A stretch of DNA of 64,000 bases. Source: Delphinapterus leucas (taxonomy: Eukaryota > Chordata > Mammalia > Artiodactyla > Monodontidae). Each line of letters starts with the position of its first letter. The first letter of the stretch is position 1. Position numbers and translations under genes: made by a program. The notes below the pieces were generated by a model, which had not been told where the DNA came from, ran no database searches, and saw only the letters and a list, made by a program, of their open reading frames with translations. Of the stretch, positions 35,847 to 47,229 are shown piece by piece. The stretch is taken from positions 1,582,592 through 1,646,591 of the forward strand of contig NW_022098067.1 of assembly GCF_002288925.2 (NCBI RefSeq), written 5' to 3'.

Positions 35847-36762
35847 TTTTTTTTTTCTTTTTTCTCTGTTGATTGTTCAATTCCTCTTTTTTTTTTTAAC
35901 ATCTTTATTGGGGTATAATTGCTTTACAATGGTGTGTCAGTTTCTGCTTTATAACAAAGTGAATCAGTTATACATATGTTCCCATATCTCTTCCCTCTTG
36001 CCTCTCCCTCCCTCCCACCCTCCCTATCCCATCCCTCCAGGCGGTCACAAAGCACCGAGCTGATCTCCCTGTGCTATGCGGCTGCTTCCCACTAGCTATC
36101 TACCTTACGTTTGGTAGTGTATATATGTCCATGCCTCTCTCTCGCTTTGTCACAGCTCACCCTTCCCCCTCCCCATTTCCTCAAGTCCGTTCTCTAGTAG
36201 GTCTGTGTCTTTATTCCTGTCTTACCCCTAGGTTTTTCATGACATATTTTTTTTTCTTAAATTCCATATATATGTGTTAGCATACAGTATTTGTCTTTCT
36301 CTTTCTGACTTACTTCACTCTGTATGACAGACTCTAGGTCTATCCACCTCATTACAAATAGCTCAATTTCGTTTCTTTTTATGGCTGAGTAATATTCCAT
36401 TGTATATATGTGCCACATCTTCTTTATCCATTCATCTGATGAGGGACACTTAGGTTGTTTCCATCTCCGGGCTATTGTAAATAGAGCTGCAATGAACATT
36501 TTGGTACATGACTCTTTTTGAATTTTGGTTTTCTCAGGGTATATGCCCAGTAGTGGCATTGCTGGGTCATATGGTAGTTCTATTTGTAGTTTTTTAAGGA
36601 ACTTCCATACTCTTCTACATAGTGGCTGTACCAATTCACATTCCCACCAGCAGTGCAAGACTGTTCCCTTTTCTCCACACCCTCTCCAGCATTTATTGTT
36701 TCTAGATTTTTTGATGATGGCCATTCTGACTGGTGTGAGATGATATCTCATTGTAGTTTTGA
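35847..36762 (-). mobile_element. L1 insertion, 5'-truncated, with 30-bp 3' transduction
   Basis: The TSD TTAAGGCAGGTAATTCTT (18 bp, perfect) lies at 35829-35846 and 36763-36780. On the minus strand the L1 holds the C-terminal ORF2 region as an open 164-aa frame (36257-36751; zinc-knuckle-like [18 protein letters not shown], end LTHIYGI) and the full 3' UTR. After the first A-run (T 35887-35897) come 30 unrelated bp (35857-35886), then a second A-tail (T 35845-35856). This is a read-through transcript. Confidence 0.95.
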
Positions 36763-36780
36763 TTAAGGCAGGTAATTCTT

Positions 36781-38423
36781 AATAAATATAGCAATGGTCT
36801 TGATGAAGTCTATTAAGTTCCCCAAATTTTGCTTTGCATAGAGCTGTCAATTATTGCCAAATATGTCCCACTTACTTGTTGTTTGGGCAATATGAAGTTT
36901 AATATGTCTTTGCTGATACCATTATATATATGAACAAAGTCCATTAAAGTGTTAACTTTAATAGCTCTAAAATCATATAGCTATATGGGCAAAAACTCAA
37001 GCTCTCAACAAGTTGTTTAGGTATACAGTATCCAATGGTATTAATAAGGGTGCCTTTTTTCCTGAGTGTCTACCTCTTTTTGACCCAGAAGAATTTCAAC
37101 CTTATTCATGGCAAGGTTTCACAAAATATTCTCCCATTAAGTGAATATCACTTTCAAAGGTCATTCTGAAATTGGACTTGAAGGAAGTTCCAAGAAAAGT
37201 ATTATTTTCTGGATTTGGTTGTATTTTATTTTACCAGGTAGATTATAGTCATGATTTTTTTCTTTTTAGTTACCAAAAAGTACTAATGACTTTTGTCCAA
37301 AATTTACATGCTTGATTTTTTGGTTCATCCATTTTAAAGATCAATTCAAAACATTAAGGTTTAGGTTTATTTGTTATCGTCCCAGTTAATTAAAACACAT
37401 AAATAAGTTTTAAAAACATCCTACCAAATATACTAGTTGCAGCCAATTGTAAATACTTTCAGGGTCCTCTTTTTGTTAATCATAACCCCTGTATATTTCA
37501 GGTTCCTATAAATTGCTCATGAAATGTATTGGTTTCATAATATACTGGTTTCATATGTATATTCCTAGTAGAAAATAAAATCTATGCCATTTCTAAAAGT
37601 TAGATAAAGAATGGTATAAAATTTTCAAAAATATCTCAGCATCTGGTCATTTTTAAACTAACTACATGGAGAAGTGGAATACACAATAGACACTGATTTG
37701 CAAACAAAATGTTTGATCTGGCCAAAGCAGGGGAAAAGCTGAAATGATGTATGGAAGCAATATTTTTGATAGCAAGTATCAAGTACCTGGCTTACAAGAG
37801 ACAACAGCATAATTTAAAAATTGTCTGTGAAGGTTTTTGAAGGCATCTTAGGAAATGGAACATTCCACATTAGGCAGAAGTTCCATTATCTGTTATTTTC
37901 CAGAGCTCTGATCACGTTTACTCTAAAGCTCATGTTAATACCATTTGATTTCCTGACAACACAAAAATATCACTTTCTCCAATTGCTAATTGCACAGAAA
38001 ATTTGTCTAGGCTTTCAAACAACCAAACAAAATATGGTATTGTCCCAACATAGAAAAACTGGATTGTGTTGCTTTACGACATGCAAATCACACATGCATT
38101 TGACAGTCTTGGAAGACTGAAAAATCTTAAACTGTATCCTCAAACTTTTAATAAAACACTGACATGTGCAGGAAGATGCATTCATACTGTTCTGAGTTTC
38201 AGGTATTACCTGACATTCTGCCACTCAGACAAGTCAGTCCATCCACTTTGAGAAGAAGGGGCACAAGGTAATCCAATATCCTCTGAGCAGTGGTATGATA
38301 CAGCACAGTTAAATTTGAATTTCAGATAAGCAGTAATTATTTAGTTCAATTATGTTCCAAATATTGCATGGGACATATTTATACTAAAAATTACTCATTG
38401 TTTATCTGAAATTTAAATTAGTC
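36781..38423. other. Unassigned non-coding DNA
   Basis: AT-rich. The ORFs at 37821-38251 overlap on both strands and lack domains. No repeat recognised. Confidence 0.5.
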
Positions 38424-38946
38424 TGTGTGATGGTTAATTTTTGTGTCAGATTGACTAGGCCCTGGGGTACCCAGATATTTGGTCAAATACTATTCTGGGG
38501 GTGTGTGTGAGGGTGTTTTTGGATGAGATTACAACTAAATCTGTAGATTGAACAAAGCAGATTGTCTGCCCTAATGTGGGTAGCCCCATCTAATTAGTTG
38601 AAGGCCTAAAGAGAACAAAAAGCTGACATTCCAACTAGTAAGTGGGAGCATCTCTTGCCTGACTGTCTTCAGGATGAGGCATTGGTATTCAGTGGTTTTT
38701 GAACTGAAGACATTGGTCTTTTCAGGCTCGAACTGAAACATAGGCTCTTCTTGGACATCAGGCCTTCAGACTCACACTGGAACCACACTGTTGGTCCTCC
38801 TGGGTCTCCAGCTTGCTGACTGCAGATCTTGGGATGTCTCAGCCTTCATAATCATGTGAGCCAGTTCCTTATAACTCTCTTTATATGTAAATGTACCCTG
38901 TTTGTTCTGTTTCTCTGGGGGACGCTGACCAATCCAGTGTGGATGT
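38424..38946 (+). mobile_element. Solo MLT2-type (ERVL) LTR
   Basis: Full-length LTR match in order: 'tgtgatggttaatttttgtg', 'cagattgactaggccctggg', 'tgtgtgagggtgtttttgga', 'gaagacattggtcttttcag' region, 'ctgggtctccagcttgctga', 'tcataatcatgtgagccagt', 'gttctgtttctctgggggac'. It begins with TG, and no internal retroviral sequence is present. This is an old recombined or solo LTR. Confidence 0.88.
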
Positions 38947-39819
38947 CCTGTATTTTTATTTGCTAAATCTTGTAACCTTACCTCTAGGTTTGCCTTCTCT
39001 TTAATAGTTCTAAGATTCAGAATAATACTAATAACACTGATACTTCTATTAATAATAAAATTGAAATTGCTTTTCTTTCTGGCTTTCTCAGAAACCAATC
39101 ATATATTCATCTACTCTACTGTGCAAAATGTTTTGCTATAGGACATTTATTTATTTATTTTAGGACCTTTATTTTAGTAAGCTAAAAGTTCATGAATACT
39201 TGAACTCCAGTTATAGGATGTAAAAAAATATATATATATACCCATAAAAAGTAGAAAATGGTAGGCCCCCAAGCTACTCAAATCTGAGTATTCCCACTAG
39301 ATGGTTTGGTAAGGGTCAAGGTAACTTGCCCAACCTCTTGCTGGATGAAAAATTTAAGTAAAGGAAAAGGATCTAGTCAGGGAATATTCTGAATAACAGC
39401 AATTCAGTGTCTTCTAATTCAATGAAGCTCAACTAACAATGACTACATTGACTCAATTTTACGATGCACTTCGTCTCAAAGTTTCCAGTGTTTATTACCG
39501 TCAACATCAAAAGAAACTTGTCTGACACCAGGCATGTGAGCTGTGACCCAGCTGAGACTGACTAGACAGATGTGAACTTCGCTGTATAAATTTATTGTTG
39601 AATTGAAACTATTATTTCCATTAGGAGAGTCACATAAATTAATATAATTAATTATTGCATAATACCTTCAAATAAATTACCCACTAAACTAGCACTGGAA
39701 TAAAGGACAAGTTCATTGACAGCAATAGAAAATGCCAAGTCTCTCAGAAGTAGTCATTGGATTCTGAAACTACAAGTAGGACTGAATGATTTATACATCA
39801 AAGAAAAGATGTATTATTC
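38947..39819. other. Unassigned non-coding DNA
   Basis: Short (TTTA)n near 39147-39162 and (TA)n at 39228-39240. No gene. Confidence 0.5.
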
Positions 39820-39847
39820 AATCACCATGTTTTTGTTTAATGAGTTT

Positions 39848-39938
39848 GAGTTTTTATTACTTTTTTAATTGAAGTATAGTTGATTTACAGTGTGGAGTTA
39901 GTTTCAGGTGTACAGCACAGTGATTCAGTTATACATAT

Positions 39939-39973
<35 letters not shown>

Positions 39974-40436
39974 TTTTTTTACATTCTCATCAATTAAATG
40001 TCAGTACAAGATATTGAATAGAGTTCCCTGTGCTATATAGTAGGTCCTTGTTGGTTATCTATTTTATATATAATAGTGTGTATATGTTAATCTCAAACTC
40101 CTAATTTATACCTCCCCCCGTTTCCCTTTGGTAACCATAAGTTTGTTTTCTAAATCTGTGTGTCTATTTCGGTTTTGTAAATTAGTTCATTTGTATTTTT
40201 TTAGATTCCACATATAAGTGATATCATATGATAACTTGTCTTTCTCTTCCTGACTTACTTCACCTAGTATGATAATTTCTGAGTCCATCCATGTTGCTGC
40301 AAATGGCATTATTTCATTCTTTTTTTATGGATGAATAATATTCCATTGTATATATGTACCACATCCTCTTTATCCATTCATCTGTCAATGGACATTTAGG
40401 TTGCTTCCATGTCTTGCCTATTGTGAATAGTGTGTG
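39848..40436 (-). mobile_element. Older L1 3' end, probably carried by the L1 at 40481
   Basis: Older artiodactyl-type L1 (3' UTR 'gaagtatagttgatttacag', 'gttccctgtgctatatagta', then the ORF2 end 'ggatgaataatattccattg'). It stops at 'ttgtgaatagtg' just before a TA tract. Its 3' side is bounded by AATCACCATGTTTTT (39820-39834), whose partner lies not at its own 5' end but beyond the next L1. It contains an internal (TA)n tract at 39943-39971. Confidence 0.85.

Positions 40437-40480
<44 letters not shown>
40437..40480. repeat. (TA)n tract between two L1 segments
   Basis: About 42 bp of TA between the older L1 segment and the younger L1 tail. A perfect TA repeat can extrude as a cruciform. Confidence 0.95.
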
Positions 40481-40490
<10 letters not shown>

Positions 40491-41677
40491 CATCTTTATT
40501 GGAGTATAATTGCTTTACAATGGTGTGTTAGTTTCTGCTGTATAACAAAGTGAATCAGCTATACATATACATATATCCCCATATCTCCTCCCTCTTGCAT
40601 CTCCCTTCCACCCTTCCTATCTGCCCCCTCTAGGTGGTCACAAAGCACTGAGCTGATCTCCCTGTGCTATGTGGCTGCTTCCCACTAGCTATCTATTTTA
40701 CATTTCGTAGTATATATATGTCCATGCCACTCTCTCACTTTGTCCCAGCTTACCCTTCCCCCTCCCCATGTCCTCAAGTTCATTCTCTACATCTGCATCT
40801 TTATTCCTGTCCTGCCCCTAGGTTCTTCAGAACCTTTTTTTTTTTTTTTAGATTCCATATATATGTGTTAGCATATGGTATTTGTTTTTCTCTTTCTGAC
40901 TTACTTCACTCTGTATGACAGACTCTAGGTCCATCCACCTCACTACAAATAACTCAATTTCATTTCTTTTCATGGCTGAGTAATATTCCATTGTATATAT
41001 GTGCCACACCTTCTTTATCCATTCATCTGTCGATGGACACTTAGGTTGCTTCCATGTCCTGGCTATTGTAAATAGAGCTGCAATGAACATTTTGGTACAT
41101 GACTATTTTTGAATTATGGTCTTCTCAGGGTATATGCCCAGTGGTGGAATATCTGGGTCGTATGGTAGTTCTATTTTTAGTATTTTAAGGAACCTCCATA
41201 CTGTTCTCCATAGTGGCTATATCAATTTACATTCCCACCAACAGTGCAAGAAGGTTCCTTTTTCTCCACACCCTCTCCAGCATTTATTGTTTCTAGATTT
41301 TTTGATGATGGCCATTCTGACTCATGTGAGGTGATACCTCATTGTAGTTTTGATTTGCATTTCTCTAATAATTAGTGATGTTGAGCATCCTTTCATGTGC
41401 TTATTGGCAGTCTGTATATCTTCTTTGGAGAAATGTCTATTTAGGTATCCTGCCCATTTTTGGATTGGGTTGTTTGTTTTTTTGATATTGAGCTGCATGA
41501 GCTGCTTGTAAATTTTGGAGATGAATCCTTTGTCAGCTGCTTCATTTGCAAATATTTTCTCTCATTCTGAGGGTTGACTTTTTGTCTTGTTTATGTTTTC
41601 CTTTGCTGTGCAAAAGCTTTTAAGTTTCATTAGGTCCCATTTGTTTATTTTTGTTTTTATTTCCATTTCTTTAGGAG
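40481..41677 (-). mobile_element. Younger L1, 5'-truncated
   Basis: Antisense L1 of the same subfamily as the one at 52-59 kb: A-tail (T-run 40481-40488), 3' UTR, ORF2 C-terminus (broken; 40848-41090 is the last open piece), up to 'ttccatttctttaggag'. The L1 match ends at 41677, and AATCACCAGGTTTTT (41678-41692) follows. This pairs with 39820-39834 (one mismatch), so the TSD encloses both L1 segments. Confidence 0.93.
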
Positions 41678-41696
41678 AATCACCAGGTTTTTTAAT

Positions 41697-42304
41697 CTAA
41701 ATTTTCCAGATTATTTTCAAAGTAGTTGTGATTTATGCCAGGAATATATAGTTACAGTTGTAATACAGAAAATAAAACCCACAAATTTAATCCAGGCCAC
41801 AATCTGAACAACCATAAAAGCTGATGCACAGATACATGATATTTTCCCCCACACAGCTTTTTCTAAAAATTTAAATTAATTGACAATATTCTAAAATTAA
41901 TAGATTTCTACAGAATTCTAGATTCTTGGCCTTCATGAGGAATCTGGCCATTCTGATCACTTCCATATGGTGACCTTGTTCCTGCTATCCTGTACTCCAT
42001 CCCAAAAAGTCGTCTCAATTTAAAAAAACCCGGATGGCCTGACAGGCACTTGGGTTTGTAGTGCTAGTCTTACAAGAGAGCAAATGCAGTTATAGCTTCA
42101 GAATTCTTTAATGTGTCTCAAAAGTACAATTTTGTCAATTCTGAACGTGCCAAAGGGGTCAAGATTCCACGTTCAGGTTATGAAAAGCAGTCAAATAACT
42201 GAGAACTGACTGACTGAACCCTTCAGACTTAGAGCTGCATGTGAAGAAAGCATAGCTTCAAACTCTGAGGTGACAGTGAAAGAAGAACCTGTACGGATCA
42301 GTGT
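41697..42304. other. Unassigned non-coding DNA
   Basis: No gene or named repeat. Confidence 0.5.
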
Positions 42305-42952
42305 ATTCACTCAGCAAGTACTTAACTAGTTCCTACACTATTTCAAGTATTTGATGCACTGGGAACAGCAGTTCATGCTCAGAGAAGATGCTTGCACTCA
42401 TGGAGCTCACAGCACAGCTCACAGGCAACAAAACAATACATAGGGCTTCCCTGGTGGCGCAGTGGTTGAGAGTCTGCTTGCCGATGCAGGGGACATGGGT
42501 TCGTGCCCCGATCCGGGAAGATCCCACATGCCGCGGAGCAGCTGGGCCCGTGAGCCATGGCCGCTGAGCCTGCGCGTCTGGAGCCTGTGCTCCGCAATGG
42601 GAGAGGCCACAACAGTGAGAGGCCCGCGTACCGCAAAAAACAAAAAAACAAAAAACAAAAAAACATAAACAAGAAACGTCAGCGGGTGGGAAGCATTAGG
42701 CTAAAAATCAAGGAGTGGAGAGCACAGAGCATGACTGAGCAGCTGCTCAATGCAGCATGGTCAGTGAAGCTCTCTCCAAGAAAATGATGTGTATGCTGAG
42801 ATTGAGTGATGGGACAGAACCAGCCTTGAAGAGATGTGGGATGTGATTTCCAGGGAGAAGCAAGTGCTGATACAAAGGCCCTGAGCTCTGGATACAGAAG
42901 AGAGAGGAGTGTGGTTGAAATGTAAAAGGCAGGCAGGTGGCAGACTTATTTA
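42305..42952 (-). mobile_element. L2 LINE, part 1, split by a SINE
   Basis: Antisense L2 in order: 'cactgggaacagcagttcat', 'gcactcatggagctcacagc', [SINE], 'gcatggtcagtgaagctctc', 'gagattgagtgatgggacag', 'gatacaaaggccctgagctc'. It continues after the DNA transposon at 44128. Confidence 0.82.
42443..42665 (+). mobile_element. CHR-family SINE (short type), (CA5-7)n tail
   Basis: Complete SINE in the L2. The tail is not pure A but 'aaaaaacaaaaaaacaaaaa'-type, unlike the other copies. The TSD is not clean; A-rich flanks on both sides ('aaaacaataca' and 'aaaacataaac') are only similar. Confidence 0.93.
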
Positions 42953-43009
42953 TGGCAATGTTTCTCCAACATTTTTTTCTATGAGCTCCTTCATACTCTA
43001 AAAAAGAAC

Positions 43010-43196
43010 ATAAATTATATATATAAAATACAAAAATCATATTTTATATTATATAATTTTACATTATACATTACATATATATTTAATTAATACAGAATTA
43101 ATAATATATTAAATAATATAAAATACTAATATATTATATATTATAATACTAATATAATAATATATTATATATATATATAATATATTAAATATAGTA
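43010..43196. repeat. AT-rich low-complexity block
   Basis: About 190 bp with almost no G or C, built of 'taatatattata'-like words with many internal palindromes. It lies inside the DNA transposon remnant. Confidence 0.92.
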
Positions 43197-43299
43197 CACT
43201 TCCCCCCCACTTCCAGCAATGATAATACTTACATAACTATAGTACATTTCAAAACAAGGAAATCTGTGTTGGTAGAATACTATTAACTCAAATGCAGAC

Positions 43300-43690
43300 C
43301 TTATTCAGATTTCACCAGTTTGCGTTTTTTATGTATTTCTATTAAGTTTTATCACATGTGTAGATTTGTGTAACCACCATCACCATCATTACAGAACTGT
43401 TCCATCACCACAGTAAAAACCCCTGGAAGCCAGGGATGTTTTCTATAATTTTCTTAATTTGAGAATGCTATATAAATTGGCTTTTTGATTCCACGCAGCA
43501 TAATATCCTTGTGGTCCACCCAAATTGCTGGCATGTTTCAACAGTTCCTCCCTTTTAATTGCTGAACAGTGTTCCAGGTATGGTTGGGCCACAGTTTGTT
43601 TTCCAGTTTACTCACTGAAGGACACCTGTGTTGCCTTTACACTCCTAAAAATTACTGCAGATACCAAATAGCTTTTGTTTATGTATGTTA
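43300..43690 (-). mobile_element. Old L1M 3' fragment
   Basis: Antisense L1M pattern: 'tgtgtaaccaccatcaccat', 'attacagaactgttccatca', 'ccttgtggtccacccaaatt', 'gctgaacagtgttccaggta'. It lies inside the DNA transposon remnant. Confidence 0.6.
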
Positions 43691-44127
43691 CACATAATGA
43701 TATATATACCATGTTAGAGGTTCAAACAGAGGCATTTCGAAATATTTATTTATTAATTTGATTAAAATAGCAGTAACAAACCCATTATGCATTCATAGAA
43801 AGATCCTATTTTTATGAGAAGTCTTTTTTTTTCCTAAACAAAAAAAATCAGTGAGAAGAGTGGCATTGTTTTATATTTTTGCAAACCTATTTAATATCTG
43901 GCTTAACAGAAGACTGCTGGATTCTCATATGTGCTTCTGCATTTAGTCTGTTGTGATATCACATGTCATGTGACCTCTGGGAACCTCCTCTGAACATATG
44001 TGAGAGAATGAGGTGAGAACAAGTAAATAACGAATCGGTTTGATGATAAAAAGCGGTTTTGACCTTGTGGACCCCCGGAAAGGCCTCAAGGGCTCCCTGG
44101 ACTTCCTGAACCACTGAGTTAACGTCT

Positions 44128-44562
44128 TGGATAATAGAGTGGCTGGATTTTAAGGGGAAGGAAGTTTACTGTAGAGTTTAACCAGGCAGTGACTTGATTT
44201 ATACCTTTTTGAAATATCACTCCTCTGGAGTCTCTGTGCATAATGAACACCTGGGGTGGCTAGTGACAGCAAAGAACATGGCAAGGGATGTGGAGAGATT
44301 AACTAGAAGGTTCCTGATTCTCTCCTGGCAAGACACTGTGCTACTTTGGACTAGAGGGGTGACAGTGAAAGTAGCAGTGATGTAGTGTATCTTTCAGGTC
44401 TTGGTGATGAAGCAGATGTGGGAGATGAAGGAAAGAGGTAACAGGGATCCCTCACATATTTTGTACCTGAGCACTGGTGTACAGATAAAGCCAGGAGAAG
44501 CAGCAAATTTTAGAGTGAATTTGGAAAAAGAGAAAAGTGTGTGCATTTAATGAGCCATATAC
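44128..44562 (-). mobile_element. L2 LINE, part 2 (collinear continuation)
   Basis: Antisense L2 resumes where part 1 stops: 'caggcagtgacttgatttat', 'aaatatcactcctctggagt', 'gacagtgaaagtagcagtga', 'gggagatgaaggaaagaggt'. The order supports one original L2 split by the element at 42953-44127. Confidence 0.6.
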
Positions 44563-44790
44563 TTTCCTTTTTTCCCCCTTCTTCCAAAGCTGCTATTAAG
44601 TTGATTGTGCATCTTAAAATCAATGATATCTCATATTTAAGAGACTACACATCTTCTCTATTCCACTACTGTTAAAATACAGATTAGAACTAAGTATAGA
44701 TTTTAAAAGCAGTTTTATAACAAGTTTTATAAGTAGGAATGCACAAATGTTTATGGTTCCATTTTCCTCTCCATGTTGTTAATACCTTAG

Positions 44791-44898
44791 AAATAAACAT
44801 AGCAGAGTTCAGACCAAAGGATATTAACTCTAGGCAAACATATCACCCAAACACTGTAATAATACTCACCTTTGGTCTGAACTCTGCTATGTTTATTT
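44791..44898. repeat. Perfect 30-bp inverted repeat, 48-bp loop
   Basis: The arms 44791-44820 (starts 'aaataaacatagcag') and 44869-44898 (ends 'ctgctatgtttattt') are exact reverse complements over all 30 bp, and the match stops sharply on both sides. No known repeat covers it. A single strand would fold into a 30-bp hairpin with a 48-nt loop. Confidence 0.97.
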
Positions 44899-45829
44899 CA
44901 ACAAAATTATTTTATTGAAGTGAAAACCGAGGTATATATTTAGACCCAGATGTAAACAGAGATATCACAGTATCAGCAACAGATAGAGCTTCCCTTGTGT
45001 GCCAAGGAATGTTCTTATAACAAATTCCAAGTCACAGGAAAGGTAGTGTCTAAATCCTTTAAGAATAAATTATAAACAGAGAGTCAGAATTAGTGGTCTT
45101 TAGCTTATAATGCAGTGACCATCACTGAGTTGATTGAGAGAAAGAGGGTGAGAGAGAAAGCAGTTTTCCTTTTGCATCTCAGCTCTTAGGGCTCTTTTTT
45201 CCTTCATCTTTTCAGTGTATCTAACATCTAACACATGGTATTAAAAAATGAAATCTATTCCTAAATTATCATATTATGACAACACAGAATCCAAAGGCAA
45301 GTCCATTTACCCACAGATTACTGTTTGCTCACCACTTTATCTTTTCCTAAATGATTCAGTGGAATCTTAGGTTCAGGATGCACAGGGACAATTTTTGAAA
45401 TATTTTACCCCGAACACAAAGAAACTCTGCTTCCATTTGGGTGTTTGGTTAATGCCTTGGTGTTGTGTCCCAGGCGGGTAGTTATTAATTACCTGTTAAA
45501 GAGACCTACACTGATTTTATTTGGAATAATTGGCAGGGAGGCCTGGGCTAGTTAATAATAAAGTTCCATGATGTGGCTTCTTACATTCTCCCTGGTCCAG
45601 TCAAACTGAATAACTTGTTCCCTTAACATGCTACACACCCTTTCACACAGTACCCTTGGAAAAATAAGTGAAAGCTTACTTTTCCATCTGCAGGAAACTG
45701 AAGCTTCACATTCTTTGTGAAGACATCTCTTTTCACCATAGAATTAATCAGTTTTTTTCTGTGCTTCCTTTACATTGGGCCAACAACTGCCTCTTGACTA
45801 TATGCAAATGAGCAGAGTGAGTAGAGTGA
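44899..45829. other. Unassigned non-coding DNA
   Basis: 45475-45570 has TAATTA-type words ('gttattaattacctg'), but I cannot tell from one genome whether it is conserved. No gene. Confidence 0.45.
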
Positions 45830-45925
45830 GTTCCTTTAAGGCAGAGCCTGTGTCTAGTTAACCTCTGTGTTACGTGCAGCTAGTACAAACATTTGTGCAT
45901 GGTGGGTGCTCAGTATGCTTTCACA
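45830..45925 (+). repeat. L2 3' tail
   Basis: 'ttaaggcagagcctgtgtct', 'gtgcagctagtacaaacatt' and 'gcatggtgggtgctcagtat' resemble the sense L2 end. An interrupted (CA)n follows at 45927-45946. Confidence 0.6.
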
Positions 45926-46699
45926 CATACACACACACATACACAGGAGATTTTACAAACTCATAATTATATTTCAATAAATAATAATGTTTACTCTGCC
46001 TTACTGCAAGTTCTCCAAAGGTGAGAATTATATAAACCAAGTATCTATACACACCCCAATGGGGCTTAATATCACTTATTTATTGACTGCTTAACAATTT
46101 ACTTCTAAGCGCTCCATTCATCTCTTCATACTGAAAACCCCATTACCTAGAACAATACAAAGGGCAAATGCATGAATACATAGATGCACCACAGAAAAGA
46201 TTTCTGAAATTTAAGGGATATCATGTTTTTTAAATATGAGAGTCCCAAATTAAGATTGAATTGTTTGTTTGTATCCTTGTCTGGATACTACAGCTTGTTA
46301 TTCACATGTGCCTGAGTACCCAACACCTGCTCTCTGGGAGAAGGGAAGGCAGACTGCTCCAACAAAGTAGGCAACTGTGGGAAGGACCCACAGGCAACAG
46401 TGACGGAGAATGTTTAGATCTTCGTGGACCAATAGCTGGGTCAGCCACATCAGCTTTGAGGGTGAGTGAGGCTAAGAGGTATCAGAACAGCCAGATTACT
46501 CTCTCAGCTGGGTAAGCACTCTTAGTGCTTGCTGATCCAAAAGTCCTCCCTCTACATCCAGGAAAGTGCTAAGGGTGCAACTGCCCATTAGCTACATCAT
46601 GCTCAAAGCATGAGCATCAAAGTGGAATAAAGAGCTACAGTAAAAAAAACCATCGAGCAGGGAAACAAAATAATTATAGGATGTTACTTATATCTTTAA
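45926..46699. other. Unassigned non-coding DNA
   Basis: No gene; the 84-aa ORF at 46261-46515 has no recognisable domain. No repeat identified. Confidence 0.45.
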
Positions 46700-47130
46700 G
46701 GAACTCCAAAAGCTAATGTTAGGGATGCAACACAAATCAGCTCATTAGACAGTAATAAACATGTGCATCCATAAGTGGTAAACTGGGAATCAAAGACTGT
46801 CTTCAAACATGAAGCAGGCCATGGACTTTGGAGTCATCCGAGACTATTTCATGGAAGATGAGGTTCTGAGCAGGACCCTGAAATATAGGAACAATTTGAA
46901 TAGGTGATAAAAATCAGAGTTCATTTGAGTGTCAGTGCATTAATTTACACTGGACTTGGAACCACAGGGATTAGGAAAAAGAAGAGTCAAAAGAATGTCT
47001 TCTCTCCTCTGAGGAGCATACAGAGCTTGAACCCTTAGGAGGCAGTCACTGTACTGCCAAAGCTGAAATGGTTGAAAGCAACACTGTTAAGAAACAGGAG
47101 GTGAACACAGCATTCCAGGTGCAGGAGATT
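46700..47130 (-). repeat. L2-like fragment (tentative)
   Basis: 'tcatggaagatgaggttctg', 'agcaggaccctgaaatatag' and later 'cagcattccaggtgcaggag' resemble successive antisense L2 blocks. The 46915-47095 part between them does not fit and may be an insertion. Confidence 0.4.
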
Positions 47131-47229
47131 ATGCCTTTTCCATGCAGTTTTGATGTTGGAAATCCCAAGTTTATACAAAGTAAAAATTTAATTGTAAAAA
47201 TAAAATAATATCACATAGAACTTTAATCA

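Larger units (their letters stand above)
42953..44127. mobile_element. Probable hAT-Charlie-like DNA transposon remnant
   Basis: 43715-44120 follows an old repeat I associate with non-autonomous DNA transposons: 'tgattaaaatagcagtaaca', 'gaagagtggcattgttttat', 'taacagaagactgctggatt', 'gttgtgatatcacatgtcat', 'ttgaccttgtggacccccgg', ending 'ttcctgaaccactg' (compare the hAT end complement cagtggttc). The left end 'caatgtttctccaacatttt' could be the other terminus. It separates two collinear halves of an L2. Family assignment is uncertain. Confidence 0.5.

Noticed and set aside
44791..44898. miRNA precursor
   Set aside because: A perfect 30-bp stem and a 48-nt loop do not fit a typical animal pre-miRNA, and no expression evidence is available. 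Kept as an unexplained palindrome.
45475..45570. Possible conserved enhancer with TAATTA words
   Set aside because: Motif content alone is not evidence, and conservation cannot be judged from one sequence.
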